Position numbers and translations under genes: made by a program. A stretch of 64,000 bases of DNA, taken from positions 1-64,000 of the forward strand of contig CAVYWJ010000004.1 in NCBI GenBank assembly GCA_963772315.1, in the 5' to 3' direction. The DNA is from Haliangium sp963772315 (GTDB taxonomy: Bacteria > Myxococcota_A > Polyangia > Haliangiales > Haliangiaceae). Below the pieces are notes generated by a model. It was not told the DNA's origin, ran no database searches, and saw only the letters and a program-made list of their open reading frames with translations. Below, piece after piece: positions 55,534 to 64,000 of the stretch (position 1 is its first letter; each line of letters starts with the position of its first letter).

Positions 55534-55537
<4 letters not shown>
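54794..55537 (-). CDS. Secreted hypothetical protein
   Basis: 247 aa from the GTG at 55537, which overlaps the astA-like stop (GTGA). The signal peptide is MRRPAQRMLALALAGAAITA. It is rich in Ala/Thr, with repeated AGTTVVRADTTAGTTVVQAG. Two segments, DPSMGCFVLALRLGSGSV and ADTMAVACFFNAREPARAAR, resemble each other faintly. No catalytic motif. It has the same periplasmic or outer-membrane character as the next gene. Confidence 0.65.
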
Positions 55538-56562
<1,025 letters not shown>

Positions 56563-56814
56563 GGCGGGCTCGGGCCTAACCCTATCGCAGGCGCGGGCGC
56601 TTTGCACCCGGCTAGCCGGTATCGCATCCGGGGGCATCCAGGGCGAGCCAGTGATGCGTGTAACCACTTGATTCTACACAGGTCGCGCGGCGGAGCACAA
56701 GTTCGAGGACTTCCGGCGTGAGCACGATCAGCTCCGCAGGCTCACGCCCGACCAGCTCCGCAGGCTGTCGGACAATGCGGTTGCGGTATGGTTCGAAAAT
56801 GTTAGAAGTAAGGT

Positions 56815-57123
56815 GTGGCACCGAAGCTTGAACGTCATGCCGAGCAGCTGAGCGCCCTCGGCCATCCGGTTCGCCTCGCTATTCTGCGCTACGTGGTGCA
56901 GGGCGAGGGTGGTGGCACAGCGGCCGGTGACATCCAATCGCATGTCGAGCTTCCTGCATCGACCTTGAGCCACCACCTCAAACGGCTCGTGGAGGCCGGC
57001 TTGCTCACTACCCGTGCCGAGGGGACGTTCCACTTTTATGCTGCCAACTACACGGCGCTCCGAGCCCTGACCGATTACGTCTGGGAAGACTGCTGCAAGC
57101 GTGGCAAGGGCACCTGCTGCTGA
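56815..57123 (+). CDS. arsR: ArsR-family arsenic-responsive repressor
   Basis: A 102-aa protein from the GTG at 56815. Winged helix: ALGHPVRLAILRYV and LPASTLSHHLKRLVEAGLLT, the DNA-recognition helix. There is no Cys in the usual alpha-3 site. Instead Cys 93, 94, 101 and 102 lie at the C-terminus (EDCCKRGKGTCC), as in Acidithiobacillus-type ArsR, where Cys 95, 96 and 102 bind As(III). First gene of the ars operon; it would repress its own promoter until arsenite binds. The next gene follows after 52 bp. Confidence 0.9.
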   Translation: MAPKLERHAEQLSALGHPVRLAILRYVVQGEGGGTAAGDIQSHVELPASTLSHHLKRLVEAGLLTTRAEGTFHFYAANYTALRALTDYVWEDCCKRGKGTCC

Positions 57124-57175
57124 GCCCCTGCCTTTTTTTGGCTGCTCGGTTCGACTTTTTTGGAAGGAGATACCC

Positions 57176-57637
57176 ATGAACGTGCTGAAGCCTCACATTT
57201 CCCTCAACGTTTCGCACATCGATCAATCCGTCGCCTTCTACGAGAAGGCGTTCGGAGTGACGGCGACAAAGCGCCGTCCCGGCTATGCGAAGTTCGATCT
57301 CCAGAGCCCGGCCCTGAACCTCACGATGCAAGAGGCCCCCCGCACTGGTGTCAACGCGAGCCACTTCGGCGTCCAGGTGATGACCACCGACGACGTGCTC
57401 GAAGCGAAAGCCCGATTCGAGGCCGCCGACCTCAGAACGTTTACAGAAGAGGATACGGCGTGCTGCTATGCCGTCCAGGACAAGGTCTGGATCGAAGACC
57501 CAGACGGGAATTCGTGGGAAGTGTTCGTCGTGAAGGCCGATGCGCCGGTCATGAAGGCCGATGCCAGCATGTGCTGCACGCCGAGCGTCGGTGCCAGCAC
57601 GTGCTGCGCTCCGGCAACGGCGACCGATGCGGGCTGA
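57176..57637 (+). CDS. arsI: ArsI-type C-As lyase
   Basis: A 153-aa VOC-fold dioxygenase with an AGGAG site before the ATG at 57176. The substrate-binding vicinal cysteines are at exactly residues 96-97 (EEDTACCYAVQ), the positions known for ArsI. Probable Fe(II) ligands are His 7, His 63 (NASHFGV) and the Glu in GNSWEVFV. It breaks the C-As bond of trivalent organoarsenicals such as MAs(III). The Cys-rich C-terminus (SMCCTPSVGASTCCAPATAT) adds a second potential metalloid site, as in some family members. It overlaps the next gene by 11 bp. Confidence 0.9.
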   Translation: MNVLKPHISLNVSHIDQSVAFYEKAFGVTATKRRPGYAKFDLQSPALNLTMQEAPRTGVNASHFGVQVMTTDDVLEAKARFEAADLRTFTEEDTACCYAVQDKVWIEDPDGNSWEVFVVKADAPVMKADASMCCTPSVGASTCCAPATATDAG

Positions 57638-58355
57638 CCTGCCGCGCAGAGCGGTCGCCGAGGGGCTCGGGACGGCGCTCCTCCTGGCGACCGTGATCGG
57701 CTCCGGGATCATGGGCGAGAGACTGTCGGGTGGGAACGTTGCCATCGCGCTGCTCGCCAATACGCTGGCCACCGGAGCCGGGCTGATCGCCCTGATCTCG
57801 ACCTTCGGCCCCACATCGGGCGCCCACTTCAACCCCGCGGTGACAATCGCCGACGCGACCCAGGGCGGCCTCCCCTGGAGGGATGTTCCCGCATACGTCG
57901 TGGCCCAGATCCTTGGGGCCTTTGCGGGCGTCGCTGTCGCCCACGTCATGTTTGGTGAGGCCATCTTTTCCGCCTCCGAGCACGCTCGCACAGGCGTCAG
58001 CCAGCTCGTGAGCGAGTTCGTCGCCACGTTCGGGCTCCTCGCTGTCATCTGGGGGTGCACGCGGCAAAGAGCGACAGCCACGCCGTTCGCCGTCGGTGCC
58101 TACATCACGGCCGCCTACTGGTTCACATCCTCCACCTCGTTTGCCAACCCTGCGGTGACGCTCGCGCGCTCGGTCAGCGACACATTCGCAGGCATTCGGC
58201 CCGTCGATGTGCCGGGCTTCGTGGTCGCCCAGGTGGCCGGAGCAAGCGCAGCAACGGCACTCTTTCGATGGCTGGTACCGGCGCTGCCGAAGGTTGCGGC
58301 CGATGTTCTCGTGCCTCACGACGGTGAGCCACAGCAAGGAAACACAGCATCATGA
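57627..58355 (+). CDS. aqpS: Arsenic-associated aquaglyceroporin (MIP family)
   Basis: A 242-aa six-helix channel with both NPA motifs, HFNPAVTIAD and SFANPAVTLAR. It sits between arsI and arsC in place of the usual arsB/acr3 pump, as aqpS does in the Sinorhizobium ars operon, where arsenite leaves the cell by downhill flow once ArsC makes it. The start overlaps arsI and the stop overlaps the arsC start (ATGA). Inner membrane. Confidence 0.9.
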   Translation: MRADLPRRAVAEGLGTALLLATVIGSGIMGERLSGGNVAIALLANTLATGAGLIALISTFGPTSGAHFNPAVTIADATQGGLPWRDVPAYVVAQILGAFAGVAVAHVMFGEAIFSASEHARTGVSQLVSEFVATFGLLAVIWGCTRQRATATPFAVGAYITAAYWFTSSTSFANPAVTLARSVSDTFAGIRPVDVPGFVVAQVAGASAATALFRWLVPALPKVAADVLVPHDGEPQQGNTAS

Positions 58356-58756
58356 AGACGATCATCTTTGCCTGCGTTCACAACGCTGGCCGGTCGCAAG
58401 TGGCTGCAGCGTTCTTCAACCACCTGGCGAGCCCAGGAGTGGCCAGAGCGATTTCTGCAGGGACCCACCCGGCCAATCGCGTGCATCCCGAAGTGGTAGC
58501 AGCCATGCACGAGGTGAACATCGATCTCTCATCCGCCAAGCCGCAACTTCTCACAGAGCAACTCGCGACGGGCGCGGCCCTCCTCATCACGATGGGCTGT
58601 GGCGACGAATGCCCCGTCGTTCCAGGAATGCGGCGCGATGACTGGCCCCTCCCGGACCCGAAAGGGCAGTCGATAGATCAGGTCCGTGAAATTCGCGACG
58701 ACATCCGAGCGAGGGTCTGGAATCTCCTCATTGCAGAAGGTTGGGTCGAAGCTTAG
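58352..58756 (+). CDS. arsC: Arsenate reductase, low-MW phosphatase type
   Basis: A 134-aa protein with the P-loop CVHNAGRS (Cys 8), redox cysteines 83 and 87 (MGCGDECP) and the Asp loop DWPLPDPKG. This is the thioredoxin-linked pI258-type ArsC, which reduces As(V) to As(III) through a cysteine cascade. The loop spacing (C83/C87) is shorter than C82/C89 of the S. aureus enzyme. Last gene of the ars operon; the product feeds AqpS. Confidence 0.93.
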   Translation: MKTIIFACVHNAGRSQVAAAFFNHLASPGVARAISAGTHPANRVHPEVVAAMHEVNIDLSSAKPQLLTEQLATGAALLITMGCGDECPVVPGMRRDDWPLPDPKGQSIDQVREIRDDIRARVWNLLIAEGWVEA

Positions 58757-58858
58757 TAGGACGGGCGCGTGCTCGCGCAGGGGCCGGCGCGCTGCATCCT
58801 GCCCGTGGGCTCGTGGTTGCGTGTGCGTCGCGGGCCAGGGTATACATCAGGCGTCCCC

Positions 58859-59179
58859 ATGGCCCGCCGATGGATCCAGGCGCTGGTGGTCGCTTTCATG
58901 CTGGTGACCATCACTGGCGTGGCATCGGCTGCGCTCGCTGCCGTGACCGCGACCGAAGACGCCTGTGCCGATTCGGGCGCCTGTCCGGCAGGAGAAGACG
59001 AAGACTGCCCACCCGTGTGCAGGGTGTGCAGTTGCGCCGCGTTTCCCGTGCCGGTCGAGCGGCCCCAGCTCGAGGGCGCAGAGGTGATTCAGACGGAGGT
59101 CACAACTCCGTACGTCCGTCGCCATATCCCAGCCGCTCCCGTTCGAGGCATTTTTCACCCTCCGCGTTTCCCGGCCTGA
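58859..59179 (+). CDS. Small secreted Cys-rich protein, metal-associated
   Basis: 106 aa from the ATG at 58859. The signal peptide is MARRWIQALVVAFMLVTITG; after cleavage there is a Cys-rich segment (DACADSGACPAGEDEDC and CPPVCRVCSCAAF), then a Pro-rich tail ending PAAPVRGIFHPPRFPA. Such short periplasmic proteins are often next to heavy-metal efflux genes (recalled), and here it precedes a cation transporter by 73 bp. It could bind metal or metalloid in the periplasm. Confidence 0.6.
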   Translation: MARRWIQALVVAFMLVTITGVASAALAAVTATEDACADSGACPAGEDEDCPPVCRVCSCAAFPVPVERPQLEGAEVIQTEVTTPYVRRHIPAAPVRGIFHPPRFPA

Positions 59180-59252
59180 CTCCGATCGCCCTGAGCATCC
59201 TGGTCGCGCGGACGCGTGAGCGCGTTCGCATTGCCGAAACGCGGAGTGAACA

Positions 59253-59948
59253 ATGCAGACAAACACAACGATCGCCAGTGATCACGCCTGTGGCTGTGAA
59301 ACCTCGTGTGCGAGCAACGATGCCCCGGCATCCACCCGTCGCGAACATCTCGCCAAGGCGCTCGGCCTCGAATACCTGACGGTCGGCTGGAACATCGTCG
59401 AAGGCATCGTCGCGGTGAGCGCAGCGGTCCTCGCCGGGAGCGTCGCGCTCCTTGGCTTTGGCATCGACAGCTTCGTCGAGTGCGCGTCTGGCCTGGTGAT
59501 GATCTGGCGCCTGCGGGCCGAGCGTCGCGCCGACAGCGATGATGCGGTGCTCGATGCCATCGAGCACCGCGCGCGCAAGCTGGTCGCGCTGTCGCTGTTC
59601 CTCCTGGCCGCCTTCGTGACCTTCGACGCCGCGCATTCGCTCTGGACAGGCGAGCGCGCTGCATTCAGCCTGGTCGGCGTCGTCCTGACCAGCCTCTCGC
59701 TTGTCGTGATGATGTGGCTCGCGCGCGCCAAGCAACGCGTCGCGCGTGCCCTCGACAGCCGTGCCATGGAAGCAGACGCCTTCCAGACCACCGCGTGCTG
59801 GTGGCTCTCCCTCGCGGCGCTCGCCGGCATCACGCTCAACGGAGCGCTTGGCTGGTGGTGGGCAGATCCCGTTGCCGCCCTCGTGATCGCTGCGCTCATC
59901 GTCAAGGAAGGGCGAGAGGCGTGGGAGGGAGAACGCGACTGCTGCTGA
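59253..59948 (+). CDS. Cation transporter (CDF-like)
   Basis: A 231-aa protein with GGAG 6 nt before the ATG at 59253. The N-terminal Cys/His segment is HACGCETSCAS. Six hydrophobic helices follow; TM2 carries GFGIDSFVE (metal-site Asp) and TM5 carries SRAMEADAFQT. The C-terminal cytoplasmic domain usual in CDF proteins is absent (it ends EGREAWEGERDCC), so it belongs to the short transporter type often found near metal regulators. Probably proton-driven efflux of a divalent cation across the inner membrane. Confidence 0.82.
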   Translation: MQTNTTIASDHACGCETSCASNDAPASTRREHLAKALGLEYLTVGWNIVEGIVAVSAAVLAGSVALLGFGIDSFVECASGLVMIWRLRAERRADSDDAVLDAIEHRARKLVALSLFLLAAFVTFDAAHSLWTGERAAFSLVGVVLTSLSLVVMMWLARAKQRVARALDSRAMEADAFQTTACWWLSLAALAGITLNGALGWWWADPVAALVIAALIVKEGREAWEGERDCC

Positions 59949-60017
59949 TCGCCGTCGTCGCCGTCTGCGCAGGCCATGAAGCGCTCCAGCTCATCGACGG
60001 TGAACAGCAGCGTGTTG

Positions 60018-60420
60018 TGTGAGCCGACAGGCACGAGTCCGGATCCGGACAGGGCTCCGTCGGCTCCCGACGCACCGATTGCCTGCGCGTACCAGGCTGC
60101 TCCCGGAACCGCAGCCGGGTGTGCCGGACCGGACATGGTGCTGTCGGATCGGGATCGCCCGGATCCGGGGTCGGACATGGTCGCCGCGGAAGCCGACGCG
60201 GGCAGATCCGGCGCCGGAGCCTGCCCGCGGGCCAGGCCCGACAGGAGCAGGTCCGCCGCCGGAGGTCGCCCGGCGGAAGGATCGCCAGCGACGCCGGGCC
60301 GGATGGGACCCCGCGGATCCGCGGGGCCGGATCCGCCTCCGGATCTGGCCCTGTCGGATCCCGACAGACCCCTGTCCGGCTCCGGACTCGCTCCTGTCGG
60401 CCGCCCGCGACCACTTGTCC
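60018..60420. repeat. Palindrome-rich repeat array
   Basis: The ends are inverted copies of each other: GAGCCGACAGGCACGAGTCC then GGATCCGGACAGGG at 60021-60054, and CCCTGTCCGGCTCCGGACTC then GCTCCTGTCGGC at 60367-60402. Between them are further GGATCC-centred palindromes at roughly 44-50 bp steps, including the perfect CTGTCGGATCCCGACAG. The frames through it are low-complexity Arg/Pro-rich and are not supported as genes. The interval 59949-60450 is otherwise empty. Confidence 0.7.
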
Positions 60421-60450
60421 GGCTCCTCGGGGATGGGATACTGTTCCGGG

Positions 60451-61324
60451 ATGCCTGCCCGTCTGATCCGGCCCAGCCTCTCGCTCCTCACGCTCCTCCT
60501 CGAGCTGCGCTACACGCTGAGTCGTCTGGCCGCCAACGCGCTCACGTCCGGCTTCGCCCCGCGGTTCCAGACATTGCGCGACCGATTGTCCACGGTGCAG
60601 GCGCAGGAGTTCGCCCTCAGCGAGGAGCTGTCCGACGCCAAGGCGCAGGTCGACATCGCGGACGCCGGCCTGGACGACTTCGCGATCCGCTTCTCCAGCG
60701 CGCTGCAGATCGTCACCGGCCAGAAGCGCGACGCGCCGCTCTACGATCACTTCTTCAAGAAGCCGCTCGGCGAGTTCCGCCGGCCCGTCCTGGCCGGACA
60801 GCTCAAGGCCATGGAGGACTGGCTGCTCCTGCTCCAGAACACGCCACACACGTCACTGGCGGACATGCGTCCCGAGCTGGTGACGCTGGTGGAGGCCGGC
60901 AAGGCGGCTGCCGCCCGCCGGGATTCACTGACGCTCCAGATCCGCAGCTTCCGCGAGGTGGGCGAGCGCCGGCAGCTCTTCGATCAGGTCAACGCCGAGC
61001 GCAGGGAGCTCTATGGCGCCCTGGGCAAGCTGGCCCTGTCCACGCCGGGCCTGGCCTCGGCGTTCCCGAACCAGTTCTTCAAGCCGGGCGAGTCCGACGA
61101 TACGCCCGAGGACACAGTCGATTCGGTCAGGGCGGACATCCTGGCGCTGGAGGAGCAGCTCGTGGAACGCAAGGAGCGCCTCGTCGAGGCTCGAGCAGGA
61201 GGCCGAGGCCGAGGCCAGGGCGGCCGGCGACAAGGCGCAGAAGGCGGCTAGGCTGGCCGAGCTCAAGCAGGAGATCGACGCCAGGCAGAGAGAGGCCCAG
61301 GCGCTCGCCGACGAGCTGAAGTGA
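60451..61324 (+). CDS. Coiled-coil hypothetical protein, apparent frameshift
   Basis: The ATG at 60451 opens MPARLIRPSLSLLTLLLELR, followed by long heptad-like helices (FALSEELSDAKAQVDIADAG, YDHFFKKPLGEFRRPVLAGQ). Near 61188 the word GTCGAGGCTCGAGCAG has one base too many; GTCGAGCTCGAGCAG keeps the frame to LEQEAEAEARAAGDKAQKAA and the end ALADELK at 61324. About 290 aa, strongly helical. No family is recognised. The same GAGGCTCG error pattern occurs in two other genes of this window. Confidence 0.6.
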
Positions 61325-61366
61325 GATCTCGCCGGCGGACCGGCGACCGCGTTGATCTGATCTGAA

Positions 61367-62258
61367 TCAGGGGACGAGCCGGCCCAGCGCCGCGGTGAGG
61401 GCCGTGGCCGAGCGCGTCGTGGTGCCCGCGAGCCAGACGGAGAGGGCGGGATCCATGCGCTCGGCCAGGAGATCGGAGCCGCTGAGGATGCGGATCGGGG
61501 GCTTCCTGCCGTCCCTGGTGCGGCGCTCGTTCTCGTGCTCGATCCAGTCGAGCACCTCGGGCAGGGCCTTGGCCGAGGCGGCCTTGGTGTCGTGCATGAG
61601 CACGATGGCGCGGCCATCGAGGTACTTGAGCTTGCGGATCATGTAATCGGTGATTCGCTCGGAGCTGTGGTGCTCCCACTCGCGCGGGTCGAAGTCCCAG
61701 TGCATGTGCTGGATCGAGCGCTCCGCGAGCATTGCCTCGAGCTGCCGGCACTTGGCGCCGTAGGGGGCGCGGAAGAGCAGCATGGGCAGACCCGAGAGCT
61801 GCTCGTAGATCCGCGAGTTCAGGTCGATCTCCTCGGCGGCCTCGTCGCGCTTCATCTGGCACAGATTGGCGTGGTTGATGGTGTGGCTGCCGATGAGGTG
61901 GCCCTCGCGCACGGCGCGGTGGACGAGGTCGATCTGCTCCTCCATGCCGCCGCCGCGGGTCACGCGGTGGCCAACCCAGAAGAAGATGGCCTTGATGCCG
62001 CGGCGCTCGAGCTCGTCGAGGATGGTGGCCGTGTACTTGCGGTGCGGGCCGTCGTCGAAGGTGAAGATGACCTCGGGCGCGCCGCTGGCCGAAGCGCCGC
62101 CCGCGGGCTTGGGCCACTTGCCGGCGCGGGCCTCGGATGGGCCCATGACATCACCGCCACTGGCCACGAGCAAGATCAGGAGGATCGCCGCGGCCGCGAG
62201 CCATGACCTGCGACCGCCGGAACGACTGCCGGAACGACTGCCAGACGAGCGCGAGTGC
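61367..62258 (-). CDS. Polysaccharide deacetylase (NodB-like)
   Basis: The catalytic domain is complete: motif 1 VIFTFDDGPHRKYTATILDE (Asp-Asp), motif 2 HLIGSHTINHANL (His-x3-His metal site), motif 3 FRAPYGAKCRQLEAML, motif 4 HWDFDPREW, motif 5 IVLMHDTKAASAKA. The N-terminus has a transmembrane or signal segment (SWLAAAAILLILLVASGGDV). No clear ATG or GTG lies between the ssb stop (62259) and that segment, so the 5' boundary is uncertain; the start may overlap ssb as a GTG or be hidden by an indel. It would remove N-acetyl groups from peptidoglycan or exopolysaccharide outside the inner membrane. Confidence 0.8.
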
Positions 62259-62940
62259 TCAGAACGGGATGTCGTCGTCCGGGCCGCCGCCGCCGCCGCC
62301 GCTGCCGCCACCACCGCCGTAGTCGTCGGAGCCGCCGCCGTAGCCACCACCACCGCCGCTGCCGCCGCCTCCGTATCCGCCACCAGCACCGCCGCCGCCG
62401 CTGCGGCCACCGCGATCTCCGTATCCGCCGCCGCCGCCGCTGCTGCCGCGACCGCCGTAACCGCCACCACCAGCGGCGGGGGCGCCGCCGCCGCGGTCTG
62501 CATATCCGCCACCGCCACCACCACCGGCGTCGCCGTATCCGCCGCCGCCGAAATCGGCGTCGGGCGGGGGACCGTCGTCGCGCGCGCCACGGCCCGCGCC
62601 ACCTTCGCGCCCGCCCAGGAACTGGACGTCGCTGGCAATGACTTCGGTGCTGTAGCGCTTGTTGCCGTCTTTATCATCCCATGAACGTGTACGGAGTCTT
62701 CCCTCTACATACACCAGACGGCCTTTGGACAGGAATTTACTGCAGAGCTCGGCCAGCTTGCCCCACACCACGACCCGGTGCCACTCGGTGCGCTCCTGGC
62801 GCTGACCGCTCTTGTCGTTCCAGGTCTCGTTGGTCGCGACACGGAGACTCGCAGACCCCTGCGCCGCCTTGGGTGTGCCGCATGTCGGGATCGGCACCCA
62901 GATGTCCTACGAGGATGACTTTGTTGACGCCACTCGCCAT
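62259..62940 (-). CDS. ssb: Single-stranded DNA-binding protein, apparent frameshift
   Basis: The ATG at 62940 opens MASGVNKVILVGHLGADPDM and RHTQGG, then one extra base in the run at 62856-62859 (GGGG in sense) moves the rest to another frame: SASLRVATNETW, ERTEWHRVVVWGKLAELCSK, GRLVYVEGRLRTRSWDD. The OB fold is otherwise complete. An unusually long Gly-rich linker (about 105 residues of GGGGYGDRGG-like repeats) leads to the conserved acidic tip DDDIPF. Because ssb is normally essential, a homopolymer sequencing error is the simplest explanation. The function is binding ssDNA and recruiting replication and repair partners through the tip. Confidence 0.88.
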
Positions 62941-63288
62941 GGGGGTTGGGCCTTTGTGGGGGGCAGGCACTTCGCCTTTGCCCTGGCCTCATACCGCATC
63001 GGGAGGTCCTGCGCCAGCCCCGCGCTGGCCCCGATCTCGACGTCCGGGAGCGGCAACCGGGGCCCCTGCCGGGCCGGGCACCGGGAACTGGCCGCGCTCC
63101 GGGGCAGTCCGGGAGCGGGGCCTGTCCGATCCCCGGGGACCGGGGGGTTCCAAGCAGGTACAGCCTGCGAACCCGGCCGCCGGACATTGAACTTTGAAGT
63201 CATTCGGGAATAATGCGCACCATTCGACGCGGCCAGCCGACTCCGGCACGGTCGCGGCCCCCAGAGCTCAGAAAGGAACTGTTCAGTC
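62941..63288. other. Divergent intergenic region ssb-hppA
   Basis: No gene. It is rich in GC palindromes (CCGGGGCCCCTGCCGGGCC-like words, GATCCCCGGGGACCGGGG near 63130). The region after about 63185 is less GC-rich (TTGAACTTTGAAGTCATTCG) and could hold the hppA promoter; AAAGGAACTG before 63289 is its ribosome-binding site. Confidence 0.5.
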
Positions 63289-64000
63289 GTGGAACCCGTG
63301 CTGATCTTTGCAATCAGTTTACTCAGCTTGGCGGCCTTGCGACCGCGACGCGGCAACGGCCTCGCGCAGCGGATGGGACGCCTCACCCTGGCCACCATCG
63401 TGGGCCTGGGCGCCTTCGCCTTCCAGGCGGCGTCCGCGCTCGCCCAGGACGCGGCGCCCGCGCACCGGCCCGGCGGCGAGGCCAACCTGATCCTGCCCGA
63501 CCTCTCCAGCGTCTCCTTCCTCGGCGATGGCGTCAGCGGCATCAATGGCCACACGCTGCTGCTGGCCGGCCTGGGCGTATGCGTGCTCGGCCTGCTGTTC
63601 GGTCTGGCGATCTACGTACAGCTCAGGGGAATGGCCGTGCATCGCTCGATGCGCGAGATCTCGGAGCTTATCTACGAGACCTGCAAGACCTACCTGGTCA
63701 CGCAGGGCAAGTTCATCCTGGTGCTCTGGGTGTTCATCGGCGCGATCGTGACCGTGTACTTCGGCTGGCTGGCCGTGGCGATCGACCCGGTGACGCAGGA
63801 GGTGACCCACGGCTTCCCGCCGGTGAAGGTCGCGGTCATCCTGGCCTTCAGCCTGGTCGGCATCGCCGGCAGCTACTCGGTGGCCTGGTTCGGCATCCGC
63901 GTCAACACGTTCGCCAACTCGCGCACGGCCTTCGCCAGCCTCGCGGGCCGGCCGTTCCCGATCTACGCGATCCCGCTCAAGGCCGGCATGAGCATCGGCA
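63289..64000 (+). CDS. hppA: Membrane-bound proton/sodium-pumping pyrophosphatase, 5' part
   Basis: The frame starts at GTG 63289 (AAGGA about 10 nt upstream) and runs out of the window; 237 residues are seen. A first hydrophobic stretch (PVLIFAISLLSLAAL) and a signal-like helix (LTLATIVGLGAFAFQAASAL then AQDAAPAHRPGG) precede the conserved core: NGHTLLLAGLGVCVLGLLFG, MREISELIYETCKTYLVTQG, GIRVNTFANSRTAFASLAGR, PFPIYAIPLKAGMSIG. These are diagnostic of H+/Na+-translocating pyrophosphatases. It uses PPi hydrolysis to energise the inner membrane. The potassium-dependence site lies outside the window. Confidence 0.9.
   Translation, partial: MEPVLIFAISLLSLAALRPRRGNGLAQRMGRLTLATIVGLGAFAFQAASALAQDAAPAHRPGGEANLILPDLSSVSFLGDGVSGINGHTLLLAGLGVCVLGLLFGLAIYVQLRGMAVHRSMREISELIYETCKTYLVTQGKFILVLWVFIGAIVTVYFGWLAVAIDPVTQEVTHGFPPVKVAVILAFSLVGIAGSYSVAWFGIRVNTFANSRTAFASLAGRPFPIYAIPLKAGMSIG

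Noticed and set aside
62255..62641. Arg/His-rich plus-strand frames over the Gly-rich region
   Set aside because: They are antisense to the Gly-rich linker of ssb, which ends in the diagnostic DDDIPF tip.

Overview
The window is GC-rich and reads like an accessory stretch of a myxobacterial (Myxococcota) chromosome. This is inferred from gene content, with no rRNA or marker phylogeny available: a Ser/Thr kinase fused to a STAND ATPase and WD40 repeats, a decayed protein with a MYXO-CTERM-like tail, FG-GAP debris, several secreted lipoproteins, a DUF4157 protein, and a membrane pyrophosphatase. I see no rRNA, tRNA or CRISPR array.

Layout. (1) 12-3795 is an IS21-family element with near-identical inverted ends, istA/istB and three small passenger ORFs. 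(2) 3806-11266 holds two abutting copies (A truncated, B nearly complete) of a multi-gene transposon. It encodes a DDE integrase-type transposase, an ExeA/TniB-like AAA ATPase and a RepA/RecA-like ATPase with a C-terminal winged-helix-like region, plus a zinc-ribbon protein and a divergent SEC-C/TPR protein. A third copy, C, lies inverted at 37551-42027 and splits one esterase/F5-8C gene into two pieces. (3) 11648-16399 is the giant kinase-STAND-WD40 gene, followed by an orphan class I lanthipeptide-like precursor and a decayed WD40 fragment. (4) 17.2-20.2 kb and 31.9-32.9 kb are repeat and pseudogene zones with 42- and 43-bp tandem palindromic arrays, MITE-like elements and gene debris. (5) 20.2-31.9 kb carries a lipoprotein serine hydrolase, an isoquinoline-1-oxidoreductase-type iorBA pair, tandem cysteine hydrolases, a cold-shock protein, a pentapeptide-repeat protein, a frameshifted second serine hydrolase and a membrane protein. 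(6) 34425-37088 is a hybrid sensor kinase. (7) 43971-50768, minus strand: a serine hydrolase and a DNA-methylase fragment, then a tight cluster of a DUF4157 protein with two HExxH motifs, a CpXC/HEAT open frame and an unknown protein. (8) 50995-56562, minus strand, is a five-gene operon joined by 4-bp overlaps: an AstA-like acyltransferase, two secreted or membrane proteins, an NtrC-type regulator and a TPR membrane protein. (9) 56815-58756 is an arsenic operon (arsR-arsI-aqpS-arsC), followed by a small Cys-rich secreted protein and a cation transporter. (10) The right end carries a palindrome-rich array, a coiled-coil protein, a polysaccharide deacetylase, ssb and the start of hppA.

Caution on sequence quality. 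At least eight otherwise conserved genes carry single-base frameshifts, including ssb, which is normally essential. Several are therefore probably assembly indels rather than true pseudogenes. Three of them fall at the same local word (GAGGCTCG where the reading frame needs GAGCTCG).

How the genes work together. The ars operon would sense, modify, export and reduce arsenicals. The AstA-to-TPR operon is transcriptionally and probably translationally coupled to its own sigma-54 activator. The DUF4157 cluster looks like an effector locus for an extracellular contractile injection system encoded elsewhere. The transposon copies have reshaped the window by tandem insertion, gene splitting and internal deletion.
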